NCBI GenBank assembly: GCA_011317545.1
Contig: WUJK01000006.1
Location: 930,001-994,000 of the forward strand
Length of the DNA: 64,000 bases
Source: Coniella vitis
Taxonomy: Eukaryota > Ascomycota > Sordariomycetes > Diaporthales > Schizoparmaceae
Direction of reading: 5' to 3'
This document shows positions 47,218-58,873 of this stretch, one piece after another. Position numbers and translations under genes: made by a program. The notes beneath the pieces are model-generated. The model saw only the letters and a list, made by a program, of their open reading frames with translations. It was not told where the DNA came from and did not search any database. The stretch's first letter is position 1, and every line of letters starts with the position of its first letter.

Positions 47218-49715
47218 GCCGACTTTCGCGACAGGGGTCCCACCAGCTCTGCTGGCAGTTATGGTGGGGGGACGTTAAGGAAGGTGCCGCTACGTCACAG
47301 GGATATTGAGCTTAAGGAGACAGTGTGGAGGGGCTACTACGAAAATACTTGCACACTGTCCAGTCGCTTATGTAATCGGCTGAAATCGATGTGCACGTTG
47401 AATCACAATAGCACGACGGTCCTGTACTTGGATGACGCTGGTGACGGGCTCTTCGCGCACCTCATCTGCAAGACTACCGCTAAGTCGCTATCGATTACAG
47501 ACTCGTCTACTGTCCATCCACCGTCAAGGCTAAGCCATTCCCCCAACCAGCCAGCTTCAAGAAGAAGACCACGATCATCACCACCGGTGCAATGGGGACT
47601 TGGACGCGAAGAGGCAGCAGTGCAAGCAGTCCAGCATTGGCTTGACGTCTCCGATCCACGCCGTGAGGAGCTCTGCTAGGGACGAGGCGGCCAAGAGTAG
47701 CACCTGGACGCGACATAATACGAGTCAACCGACAGCAATGCCGCTCCTTTTTGCGAAACGGGCCAGCCCGCTCGACCCGCTCGTTCCCGAGATCTTGTGC
47801 GCCGCGTCGTTGTCACTCTTGCTCCCGCCAGCACTCGACGACCCTACGATTTGGTACATGGCACAGATGATCTGCAGGCCAAACCATGAAGCTGCTGGCT
47901 TTTGTCCCGAGATCATCACTGCACGCCATAGACTTGGGTTGGATCTTCCTATAGGAGTCGCCCATCAAAGAGCCACGAAGAAAGTGAAGAAAGAAAGAAG
48001 AAGAAGAACCACCCCCAGAGTGTGCGACGGAAAATGTTGATTTTACATGCATCGGATTATGAACAAATGGTGACCGCCAATCCCCCCCCCCCCGGCTTGC
48101 ATGCCCATGCGCCCAACTGGCAGACAACCCAAGTCACTTACACGTAAGCCAGTATCAGTGTGCATGATGACGCCTTTCGTCCATACAGTTGCGTATAGCC
48201 CATCATACAAGGCCGCTGATGAAATGGCAGCGTCTAAGAGGCCTGGACCCAGAATCAAGTCCACTAAACAGGACATGGGCTCGATTGGGTGATGCTGCAC
48301 TCAAATCAGCAAATATATCTCTCTCCTGGGGTGGCTTGAGTCTTGTTCTTCTTCTTGTTCTTCTTCTTCATTCCTCTCCCCACCGGGCTGGCTGGAGACT
48401 CAGGCGGACAAGCACTGGAACCTGATGAAATCGGCTGATTTCCTGAACGCGTGGCAGTTTTACCCACCTACTTGACTTAGGATGGAGTACAGCAGAGAGA
48501 TCGTCCGCCCAGCACCAAAATGCCATGGTCGAGCTGTATGTTGTAATCCCAGGGGCCATGCATGTTTCTCTTCACGATGCTGGGCTCCCCGTATATGTAC
48601 CAGGACCACCGACCAAAGCAGTGCGATCCTCCGTACATATGCACGCCATCCCGCCAAAAAGACTAAGGCCACCACCCACTTGCCTTGAACGTACACCCGG
48701 TCCAACTCGGCACACATCAATGGTTACTAGTCCGAGCGGAACTCGGGCCATGACCTGGTTTACCTCCAGTGCTACCATGCTATGTCCCCGGCGGCATCTG
48801 TGCTAGACATGAGGACGACCTGTACGTGGTATGCACTATGTAGTTGGACCCGCTCCTATACATAGTACGCATGACGAGAACCTGTTCCCTGCTCTTTGAC
48901 TTTATGTTCTCTTCCGCCTCGCAGCTCAAGTAGAGACCAGGCTTCTCAGAGGGCTTCGTCGTTGGCTCCCTGTTGGACTTCTGATATATATCACGTACTA
49001 TGAAGGCCTGCTGATCTGCCTATGGGCCCTCTTTCCCCTCCTCCCCCCGTCTCGTGCCTCTTCGCCCCAGTTTATGTGTGCCGCCTGCGGTGAAGGTAAA
49101 TCAGTGGATTAGACTTGGGTATGTTCTTGAACTTTTTACTTCCAAGTGATTGTATTCAACCGTCGGTGTGGGTGTGTAGAAACTGTGTCGTATCGTTGCT
49201 CGCCCCCCCCGCCCCCCGGAGATTGTGGACTCTTTGCTGTATGTGTGTATTATTTGTGTTTATGTATACAGTCTAATCTCCTTGACCTGTGCTTCTCGGT
49301 GCATTGTCACCATGGTCGCCACTGATTGTGGAGTTTCTGTGCATAGCAGGAGCAGACTAAGCCAAGGTGCGCGTGTTGGTGCTCTTGTGAGAAGAGGAGG
49401 GCCAGGAAGCGGTAATGTCGGATAAGAATCTCAGCAAGAAGAGGAGAGGAGGAGGGAGGAGAAGGGGCGGAAGGGACACCGCCGCCATTCCGATTCTATT
49501 GCCTTGGGCTACAGAAAATTGCCCATATAAGGACGAGTTCTCCTCCCTCATAGCTGCCAGAAGCCAAGTCCTTTGATGCTCGGGAATTACTGGCGGTCCA
49601 TCTCTGCTTCCCGATCATCTTGCCTCCTCCCCACCCTCCAAGTCTTTCTGCTCCTGCTACCCGTCACATCCTCTTGCTAGTTGTATATACACTTTGCCAC
49701 GAGTATAGTTCCACC
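47218..49715. other. Intergenic region between She9 and GH43 (divergent)
   Basis: No gene supported. It contains a C-run near 48085, TTCTTCTTG repeats at about 48345, partial dispersed elements (48835, 48860, 48990), and an AGGAGG-type purine run near 49440. A TATA-like CATATAA at 49524 lies about 190 bp before the GH43 start. Confidence 0.5.
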
Positions 49716-50035
49716 ATGGGACTTGCTGGCACAACGGTGCTCCGGGCCCTCGTCCTGGCTGTGGGCTACGCCGCAACCACTGCATACGGCTACGCCAACC
49801 CGGAGCCATGCTATGGTGGCTGCTTTGCCCAGGACCCGGCGCTCATCCAGCGTGCTTCGGACGGCGTCTACTTTCGCTTCAACACAGATACCTACATTGA
49901 CATTTACAAGTCCACAGGGGATCTCACGGGGCCCTGGGAGAATGTTGGGAACGTGCTTCCAAACGGCAGCCTTATTGATATTGCTGAAGGCGAAGGTCTC
50001 TGGGTATGTCGTCGCCTCATGTTTCGTTTTGATAC

Positions 50036-50093
<58 letters not shown>

Positions 50094-51009
50094 CGATAAT
50101 AAGAAGAAAAGAGGATACCCCCTCTCAAAATGAATTTTGAAGGAAGCAAAAAAGATAAAAGCCTCAAAAGACAGCAGCTACATACACTGACGCCTTTGCC
50201 CCTAGGCTCCCATGGTCATTGAGGTAGACGGGACCTACATCCTCTACTACAGCGTCTCCTCCCTGGGCAGCCAAGACTCTGCCATTGGCTACGCCACCAG
50301 CACGACGCTCGAAAACGGCACCTGGGTCGACCACGGCGCCACCGGCGTCGCGTCCACCGACGGCGCCGACTACAACGCCATCGACCCGACCATGATCCTC
50401 GTCGACGGGACCTACTACCTCTCCTTTGGCTCGTACTGGGAAAACATCTTCCTCGTTGCCTTTGACGCCAGCGCCGAGACGGTCGCCGACCTCGCCAGCG
50501 CCGAGCAGCTCATTTACCAGCCGGCTGGCAGCCACCAGGTCGAGGCGAGTTTCCCGTACTACTACGATGGGTATTTCTGGGAATTCTGGAGCGAGGGCCA
50601 GGCGAACCGCTATGACACTGCCATGCCGGCCGCCGGGGGTGAGTATAAAGTGCGTGTGTGCAGGAGTGAGGCGATTACCGGCCCGTATACGGACCAGAAC
50701 GGCACCAGTTGCTTGGAGGGCGGGGGCAACTATGTGCTCGAGAGCCATGATGACGTGTATGGGCCTGGTGGGCAGGGCATCTTTGACGATCCCACCTATG
50801 GTTTGGTTCTGTACTATAGATATGGTGAGTGCTTTTCAACCCATTCCAAAGAGGAAAAATTGGGCCTTTATGTCAGCCATCTCATACTTCCTCTGAAAGA
50901 TACACTGACATTTTGTTCATCAGCCAACACTTCTGTTGGATATGCTGTCGCTGATTACCAGTGGGGATGGAACGTTATTGACTGGGTGGACGGATGGCCT
51001 ACCATCTAA
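49716..51009 (+). CDS. Secreted GH43 glycoside hydrolase (arabinanase/xylosidase type)
   Basis: Three exons (49716-50003, 50206-50824, 50924-51009) give 330 residues. A signal peptide (MGLAGTTVLRALVLAVGYAATTAYG) marks it as secreted. The five-bladed beta-propeller pattern of GH43 is visible, with the three expected acidic residues: Asp in CFAQDPALI (general base), Asp in AIDPTMILVDG (pKa modulator) and Glu in QVEASFPYYY (general acid). The repeated DGTYYLSFGSYW and DGVYFRFNTD strands are typical, as is the end VGYAVADYQWGW. Probable substrates are arabinan or arabinoxylan in plant cell walls; the specificity cannot be read from sequence. Intron 1 (202 nt) contains a CAA repeat of about 19 units. 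The cysteines of CYGGCF near the start may form a disulphide. Confidence 0.9.
50037..50094. repeat. CAA microsatellite inside GH43 intron 1
   Basis: About 19 perfect CAA units, starting about 33 nt after the donor site. Chance reading frames over it encode Asn or Gln runs and should not be annotated. Confidence 0.95.
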
Positions 51010-53217
51010 GAAGAGGATCGTGTTGAAGAATCACTTGGGCAATGGCTGCTGGACATGATGTTCTGATATAATGATAATTATCATGACAATTTCGATTCTA
51101 ATTTCCAGAGAATCTCGTTAATGGATTACGACTTTACCACCAAAACACCATCCTATGTCTCTATAGTATATTCTATTCTCCACTCAAGAATTGCGAGCTT
51201 CCACCTCATGAAGAACCCGACGATGGAGTAGCAGCCGTTGTGTGGAATCCCTCAATCAAGAAATCAACCTTTATCTTCAAACTCCACATTCAAATACATG
51301 GGAAGTCTTTGGTATTGTTATCCTAATAAATATTATATAAGCATCCATCCAAAAGATTCATTTATATGTATTAATGTTACATCTTGAACAACGTTCAAGC
51401 ACAAGTTATAATTCTTCTCATTGATCTTTTGTTTTCGAAACACAACGTCGCTTGGATCCTATTAACGAATAACACCAGGGCTACCAAATTCTGAGGCAAA
51501 AGTCATTTAGAATGCGTCGCAATCAAATTGATTGCACACTAGAGATATCTAGATATAAACCACCACCGCCCGAAAGAAAGAAAAGATAAAATAATAAGAT
51601 AAAAAGAGTAAAATAGCAAAGTCAGCACGGTACAGACAGGAGCACCCCAAAATTTAAATTGCGTGATAATTACAAAACTCAATCGATTCTCCAGATGTCT
51701 TGAGCCAATACCAGACTATACACAATAAAATCCCCTTGGGGTTCAGCACTGTATACTGTATGTTCAACCTGCAAGTCCACAAAAGCAAATCCTTTACTCC
51801 ATATACAAAGCCGAACAAGACTTATTATCCAGCTCACCCGAGTCGAGGCGCTAACACCATTTCGCGACATACTAGCGACATCCGACTCCGACGTACCCAA
51901 AAAGGAGAATCGGAACTTTCCTTGCTGCATCATCAGGGGAATGAGCACCTGGGACCACCCAGGCTTCGCGTTCCCACAGTTGTGCCTCTCAGCTTAGAGC
52001 CTGGAATTGGACCTAGTCAGACTGATTTTCTTGTGGATAGAGAACCGACTTTTCCAGGTCAAAGTCTTGAGTGTTGATAGCACGTATCAGCCGATTCCCA
52101 GACAGAGGCTTGAGGAAGAGAATGGCGTGGTTGTCATGGAAAAAAGGTAAATAGGTGATTGCCCAGGATAAAAATAACCCGAGGACCTAAACTCATGTCG
52201 TTGACCGGCTCGAGATCCAGTTTCCCAAATAGGAAATCTGTCCACCGTTCCCGCTTTACTATTTTTTTTTTTAGAAAAAAAAAGAAGTGGCATAGTACTG
52301 TATCGAGTACTTTATGGCGGGAAGGCTCCGAAGGGAGCGGCATGAGAGCGGGAAGTTCCCAGCTTTTTGACAGGCCGGGGAAACCCCGTATGATCGAAGT
52401 ATGTTCAAGTAGATATCTACCTTGGTTTCTATTCTTCGAGGCCAAACCCAACTGGATAATAATACAAGGCCATGCCTATCCCGTTTTCTCAGCGAACAAC
52501 ATGGTAGTTCCATGGACATTCAGGTTTGACTGCGTCCAGACAACCAAAACAATCAAAGATTGTGACCCTCAAGAAAATATATATATTCCCTGGGCCCAGT
52601 TTGTCTCTCCAGCATTGCATTGTTGAGATCCATCTACTCAATTGCAGATGGGGTTCTGAATCAGTATCATTAGAGCATAGAGCACTGATATGTAAGCTAG
52701 TAAGGTACATATAAATGTGCGACTTCAAGTGCACCAGGCTTGTCGACGTGACGTGCAGTCAGTGATCGGGTTTGTGTGTTCTTGCAAAACAGATAGACAG
52801 TGCTCCTTTGCAGCTGAACACGGAATGTACTATGCATCGTCCTTTCGCAGTCATGATCACCAGAGAGACCTCTTCCGCAACTTGTTTCTGAATAAATATA
52901 ATGCAGGCTACCACGCCATGCTTAGGTGGCTTGGGAGGCAAGATGATTCCTACCAAATTTGCCTAGGAGGTATAGGTCAAAATGTCAAATTGGTATTGAG
53001 CAGTTACATTGCCAGGTCTATCCGGAGAAGAGAGGAAAGAATCCCTGGTCCATTTTCGCAACCATACTGAGAGCTCACTCGCCCCACTCTCCTATCATCT
53101 GTACCATCAGATGCACATTTGGCTGATGTCTCTGGCTTTGGGAAAGTAAAAATGTCAAAGGCAAGGAATCGTACAGTTTCCGCTTGTTCTTTTACGCACA
53201 AAGGAGAAACGCGTGCA
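51010..53217. other. AT-rich intergenic region between GH43 and aspartate aminotransferase (convergent)
   Basis: No gene seen. The part from 51060 to 51720 is clearly more AT-rich than most of the window (TAATGATAATTATCATGAC and similar). Partial dispersed elements lie near 52295 and 52825. Chance ORFs of up to 155 codons have no recognisable content. Confidence 0.5.
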
Positions 53218-54789
53218 TCACTCCACCTCCCTGACGACCTTATCCACTGCCTTGGCAAAGTATTCCACATTGCGTGTGTTGAGACCCGCCATGCTGATGC
53301 GGCCATTCTTGGTCATATAGACATGGTACTGCTTCTTTAGGTGTTGAACCTGAGACTCCGTCAAGCCCGTGAAGCTAAACATACCAATTTGGTCGGTAAT
53401 GTGGTTCCAGGTGCCGGGAGTGCCGAGCTCCTCCAGCTTGGACCGCAGAGCCTTGCGCATCGAAATAATGCGGCCCGACATGGTCTGTAGGTTCTCCTTC
53501 CACTCGGCATACAGCTTGTCATCGTTGAGTACAATCGAGGCGACGCGAGCGCCGTAGATGGGAGGGTTGCTGATCTCGGAGCGCTGCAGGATGGCCAGCT
53601 GTGAAGCAACGCGGGTAACGGTTTCTTGGGCCGAGTCACCAGTGGGGGCAGTGACAAAGTGGAAGCAGCCAGCACGCTCGCCGTAGAGACCAAAGTTCTT
53701 GGCAAACGACTGAGCCACCAACAGCTCGAAGCCCTGGTCGACAAAATAACGGATGGCGCCAGCGTCTCGGTCGAGATCACCAGAGGCAAAGCCCTGGTAA
53801 GCAGTGTCGAAGAAAGGGAAGTGCTTCTTGGCGCGCATCAGCTCGGCGATCTCGTGCCACTGAGACTCGGTTGGGTCAACGCCGGTCGGGTTGTGAGCGC
53901 AGGCGTGCAAAAGGATGACGCTGCCTTCGGGAGCGTCCTGAAGAGCCTTCTTCAAGCCCTCAAAGTCAAGGCCCTTGGTCTTCTTGTCAAAGTAGGGGTA
54001 CTGTGCGGTCTTCAGCCCGACGTTGGTCAGAATCTGGTTGTGGTTGGCCCAAGTCGGGTTGGAGAGGTAGACGGTGCGGTTGCCCCTGTAGAACTTGGCA
54101 AGAAAGAGAGCCCCCAGATGGCAGGCGCCAGTGCCAGAGATAGTCTGAATGGAGGTGACGCGCTTCTCAGCAAGAGCGGCAGATGATTTGCCTAGTACGA
54201 GCTCAGCAGCTCGGCTGGTAAAGGAGGCCAGACCCTGGATGGGCAGGTACTCGTGGTTGAGGGTAGGATCATTGCGGATGACTTCGTCAGCCTGTGTGTT
54301 TGGGAAGAGGCATGATTAGCAGGAGAAAAAGTGGCATGTTGTTTCTCGGGTGCAAACAGCGTGCTTGCCCCATAGACAAACGAGGTGGCTCTCACCTTCT
54401 TGACAACAGGCAGGACCCAAGGCTTTGCGTTATCGTCGCGGTACGCTCCAATTCCCTGTGTGGTGAAATCCGTACTGGTCAGCTTCAATTTTGCACACCC
54501 CAACAGGCTCACACGACGTCATAGAGGCCGAGTGAGGCTATCGTGAGAAAGGTTGCCCCACCAAGTCGATCTTATCTGGGCTGTCATCTGCGCGGTACTC
54601 CCTAGCGAGGCCAAAGAGTGGATCCTCAGGCGCCTGAGGGACAGCATCGGCTGGGAAGCTGGTGGTGAGGACTGGGTTGGCCATTTGGCGGGCGATGTGG
54701 CGGACACGGTCGGTGGGATTGGTGGGCGAGGAAAGAGAGTTGTAGGTAGAAGAAGGGTTGGAAGTGGTGGTTGAGGTTGGAGGAGGCAT
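53218..54789 (-). CDS. Aspartate aminotransferase (cytosolic type)
   Basis: Three exons (54789-54562, 54455-54396, 54291-53218) give 453 residues. The 20-codon middle exon restores IDL|GIGAYRDDNAKPWVLPVVKK|ADEV, the conserved class-I aminotransferase start, and confirms the GTGGGG donor. Other signatures are SGTGACHLGALFL, LSNPTWANHNQI, HNPTGVDP, and the PLP site SFAKNFGLYGERAG with its Lys at residue 294. If translation starts at the Met at 54684 (MANPVLTTSFPADAV), the protein has 418 residues and the PLP Lys becomes 259, almost the number in animal cytosolic enzymes (258). The extra 35 residues are Ser/Thr/Pro-rich with few basic residues, unlike a strong mitochondrial presequence. The enzyme interconverts aspartate/2-oxoglutarate and oxaloacetate/glutamate. 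Confidence 0.93.
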
Positions 54790-56033
54790 GATTATTATCG
54801 TTCGATTCGAGGTGCTTCAGAGGGGAAGCAGCTGCTGTCTGGGGATATGGGGGGTCAGAGAGGTCCGGGGTGCCTGGCCACGTACCCGATACATCGTACA
54901 AACAGCTACCGACTCCTTAGCTGCCTAAGTAGCCTTGGCAAGGGGCCCTTGGGGCCCAAGGTCTTGCCAGTCGTGGGGCTGCCGCTGCTGGACTTGGGGT
55001 GGAGGCAAGGCGGGGAAGGCTGCTGGCTGCTACTCACTAAGTTTCCGAAGTGCCTTTTTGCTGCTGTCACTCAGGCTCTTGGTCTGGGGTCCCAGTGAGG
55101 ACTGCTGGAGTACAATTCCACCACAGCACAGAGACACAACGACCAGCACAGACACTGCAGCCAGAAACCCCGAGACAAGACACACACTGCAGCTGCAGTC
55201 TGTTGGGTTGATCTCAAGGTGCACAGTGTATCGTTCCAAAGTAACCCAAAAGGCAAGCAAATATGGGTAACAGAGAGAGCGCGGACTGCGACGGACTAAT
55301 GCAATGCAAAACGGGCAGAAGCGACAACGAATCCAGCTGCCCAGATGGGGGATGCGTAACGGTGATACGGCATGGAATGGCAAGCCAAGCAAGATGGCGT
55401 CAGGCAATAGGTTTCGGTAGGATGAAAGGAAAGAAGAAAAGAAGCAAACGAACACGATTTGTTCGACAGTGGTTTTCAACATGTTGCAAGCCATCGTCGT
55501 AGCATGGCAGCCGAACAAGCCAGAATGCATGTGACAGCAGCCCCAGCACAACGCAACCTGGCTCTGGCGGGTCAAACTGGCGAATGGCTAGGCGGCTTAC
55601 AGGGGCTTCTTGGCGCAGCCCGGGGCAACCCAGACTTCCCGAGGCTCGCTGCGCTGTGTACTGTACCCCAGCACGTCATATGAGCTAATCCGGGGTTACA
55701 ACGGCCCTCTACAAAGACCTCCCTGAAGTGTCACCTGGCGACCTCGCATCCGACTCGGCTCCTTTTCCTTTGGGAAGCTGACCATTCCAGACTGCCCGGT
55801 TGACGTGATCTGTTCAAACACTACCACGCCGGCTACAACACTCTCCGGCCGGGCGGACGGAGGGCTCGGCACTGCGATTGCGAAACGTAACGCTGCCTTC
55901 GAAGCAGCTTTTTTTTTGGGGGGGGGGCGTGAATTGTATACCTCGTGAATAACAAGATATTATCCAACAAGCTGCTCTTCTGGGTATTCCGCGACATAAT
56001 ATGAATGCTAAATACATGCACTCCACCCCACCT
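54790..56033. other. Intergenic region between aspartate aminotransferase and UFE1
   Basis: Promoter region of the aminotransferase and 3' flank of ufe1. T/G homopolymers near 55910. No gene seen. Confidence 0.5.
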
Positions 56034-57167
56034 TTATATAATTAGATCCCAGACCACCAGAAATGTACACAGCAGGCTGGCAGCGTAAAAGGTCATACGC
56101 GCCTGGCTGAACTTTCTCTGCGTGGCCTTCTTGAGCTGCTTGTTGCCGCCGCCAACATTCTCCTCGGTTCTCTCCGAATCCGCAACCAACTGCTCAATAT
56201 GCGCCGACTGTAAGGTTAGGTTTTCCACGAGCATCTGCTGCAACTCAGCAATCTCAACGAGGGATGACTCTACGGCCCTGACCTTTTCTGTAGCTCTGTT
56301 ATAATGCTTGAGCATGTCCTGGTTGTCCTTCTCAAACATCTGCTTCTGCTCGTCCGTCAAATCCAAATCCACGTTCGTAGCCTGCTTTGACCTCGATTTC
56401 TCCTCGTCAAGCGCAACAGACGAGCTGGTATTGGCCCCTACATTATCCGCGTCGAACCCGAACTCTCTCGCCAAGCTAGGTGGAAGTCCCTTACCCCCGG
56501 CCTTGGCCAGCACGCTGCGGTTCTTTTCCATTTCCCGGGTCAGTCGTGTCTCCATCATGGTGCGCTGTAGGGTGGCTGCTTGTTGAAGCTTCTGCTGCAG
56601 GTAGACAATCACGCCACCTCGGTGCTCAATCGTCTGCCGCTCCTGCTCAATGGCCGCCGCATGTTCAGGACTCTTGGTGCTGAGGCTGCTCGCTCCTGTT
56701 CCTGTTGCCGTGCCCTCCCCACCAGCTGCCCAACTAGTCAGGGCTCGTAGTCCGCGTGCGTGCTTTTGCCGGATGGCAGCGGCAGCAGCCTCTTGGCGCT
56801 TGATTTCCTCTTGCGTGAGAACATTGATGCGCGCGCTCAGGGCGCGCAGCATGTCCTTTGCGTCACGGTCAATGACATTGCGGTCGGCGTCGGTCAGGTA
56901 TGCAGGGAGTTGGTGGGAAGCATTGCTATCGTTGGTGCTTCGACGTAGGTGGTGCGTCTTGCGAGGAGTGGCAGTCGACAGATAGGCCTGGCGGATGGAA
57001 GAAAGCTCGTGGTGCAGCGTAGTGATTTCACGGTTAATGGTAGAAGCGGTCTTGAGAAAGCCGTCGATCTGATCGAGGGTCAGATTGGCGTTTCCGTTGT
57101 TGGCTGTGCGTGTGGGAGGCGCCTGGCGGGCTTTGAGAAGCTCGTTGAAGGAGGATGTGACGTCCAT
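56034..57167 (-). CDS. ufe1: Ufe1/syntaxin-18-like ER t-SNARE
   Basis: A single exon. I chose the Met at 57167 (MDVTSSFNELLKARQAP, 377 residues) because the syntaxin-18 N-terminal domain starts this way; the frame is open to 57341 but the extra 58 residues look like leader. Conserved features are a helical N-terminal region (INREITTLHHELSSIRQAYL, DRDAKDMLRALSARINVL), the SNARE motif near the C-terminus (VEIAELQQMLVENLTLQSAHIEQL in outline) with a Gln at the presumed zero layer, a short basic linker (KQLKKATQRKFSQ) and a C-terminal tail anchor (MTFYAASLLCTFLVVWDLII). It is expected on the ER, where it receives retrograde Golgi vesicles with Sec20, Use1 and Sec22. Confidence 0.87.
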   Translation of the reverse strand: MDVTSSFNELLKARQAPPTRTANNGNANLTLDQIDGFLKTASTINREITTLHHELSSIRQAYLSTATPRKTHHLRRSTNDSNASHQLPAYLTDADRNVIDRDAKDMLRALSARINVLTQEEIKRQEAAAAAIRQKHARGLRALTSWAAGGEGTATGTGASSLSTKSPEHAAAIEQERQTIEHRGGVIVYLQQKLQQAATLQRTMMETRLTREMEKNRSVLAKAGGKGLPPSLAREFGFDADNVGANTSSSVALDEEKSRSKQATNVDLDLTDEQKQMFEKDNQDMLKHYNRATEKVRAVESSLVEIAELQQMLVENLTLQSAHIEQLVADSERTEENVGGGNKQLKKATQRKFSQARMTFYAASLLCTFLVVWDLII

Positions 57168-58873
57168 TCGACTTACTACACCCTGGAGACTGGGCGGGCA
57201 GCGGGCAGCAAGTGGTGATGATGGGGGCAGGGTGGTGTAGTTAATGAGCGTGATTGCCATAAGCTGCGAAGAGCTGCCGTGACGTGGCTGTTGTGCTCTG
57301 CTACTATTATGTACGGCAACTCGGTTTTGGGGCAGGCGCACTGGGCAGGCGCCAACTACGTACTATGATACTTGATATGACTATGTACTATGTATGCTAC
57401 CTAGCAGGTACTGGGGTACAGTCCAAGCCCTTGGCCGGAACATGACCGTCTGAAAAGTACATGGATGTCGTAAATTCGTAGCCCTTTGCCGACCTGGTCT
57501 TTTTCAGCCTCTCCACCAAAGCAATGCGCAACTTTTACCATTGTATTAGGTGACCGCCCGACAGGTTTATATCACCCAGCACTGCATCTTTGTACAGCTA
57601 CATAGTACGTGCCATGATTATCGATCCGCAACAAGCTCTGTGCTCGCCTCATATAGCCTTCAGGCCGAGGACACAAGCGGAATGCGACAGATGAGTAACA
57701 TTCAGCAGTGTGTTTGGCCGTGGTACTGAACGAAAGCACAACAGGGGACATAGTAAGCATTGAAACACCGCAAACACCGCAAACACCGCAAAGGCCACGA
57801 CACGCGACCAGTGCACGAACGCTGTGCAATGACGGCGCCCACGGAGCAGCGCCAGGAACCGCTGTGGGGCCGATACCGGCGGGGGTTTGCGCACTCCACT
57901 CCATCCTCAGACCTTTCGGCTCCCAAGCGCATGCAGCGACACGCCCATCAGACGGATTGCCGGCTTCTGGATTGGCGTTTGAGCTTTGGCGCCTTCGGTC
58001 TTTCGAAGCAAGCAGTACCGAAAATGTTGCCCTCTTCTGAAGCAATCGTACAGTGCAACTACTATGTACAGCGGTGTACCGGTCGGCAAGCACGCTGCTG
58101 CTTCGTACTGGCAGATCACCACTCTCCCGTTTTGTCCTTGTCAGCCACAACTGCCGCGGCCAGCAGTGAGCACAATCAAACGGCATGTCGAGTGTGCGCA
58201 GACGCACAGCTTTGCCTCCCATCAACTACAGACAGCCTCGCCTGTACCCGAGAATGAGCCGCCCATGTCGACATGTCTCAATCTGCAATGGTGCAGGGTT
58301 CCCGGCCGATAAGCCAGTCCGTCCGGAGGTTGACCGTTGGCAGGGAATCGAACAAAGGCTAACGGGAATAAAGGCCTTTGCATCTTGGATTCTGGGCGTA
58401 TGGGGCTCTCTGCGTACATGGTATTGTATGCTTTACCCCGGAAACCTACCGTGATTTGGCTGCTCTTCTGATGGATGTCCGCCAGTCTCTGTCGCCTCTA
58501 GAACCTTTTCCCCCATGGCCACGTCTTTTCTTCCTTCGTGTTTTTCTTTCCCCGGTGCTCTTCACCGTAGTTTGTCGCTTCCACTCCATAACCACTCCTC
58601 TCACGACAGACGGCTCAAGGGGAAAAAAAAAAGAGTGGCACCCTCTTCCGACAAGATCCACAGACTGTCTAATAAAAGCAATGATTGCTGGCAGGATTTC
58701 TTTGACCTCTTTTTGCCGATTGCCACAACATTTCACTGGGTCTGGACCTCCAGCTCTCCCTTCCTTTTCCTTCCGTGGCGTTGTTGTTCTCTGACTAGCA
58801 ACCTTGCTGCCCATTGAATACTCTCCTCCTCCCTCCACTGCTTATTGTTGTGTTCATCACTCGTAGAATAGGC
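57168..58873. other. Divergent intergenic region between UFE1 and the MFS transporter
   Basis: No gene seen. Near-complete dispersed elements lie at 57363-57395 and at about 57601 and 58067. Three tandem 9-bp units (AACACCGCA) lie near 57763-57792. The last 350 bp are pyrimidine-rich leader DNA. Confidence 0.5.
57763..57792. repeat. 9-bp tandem repeat
   Basis: Three tandem copies of AACACCGCA in non-coding DNA. Confidence 0.75.

Noticed and set aside
49681..50133. ORFs with Asn or Gln runs across the CAA repeat
   Set aside because: They read through the GH43 intron; the GT-AG ends restore the glycosidase frame exactly.
57167..57341. Longer 435-residue start for the Ufe1 SNARE
   Set aside because: The extra 58 residues are leader-like and MDVTSSFNELL matches the expected family start.
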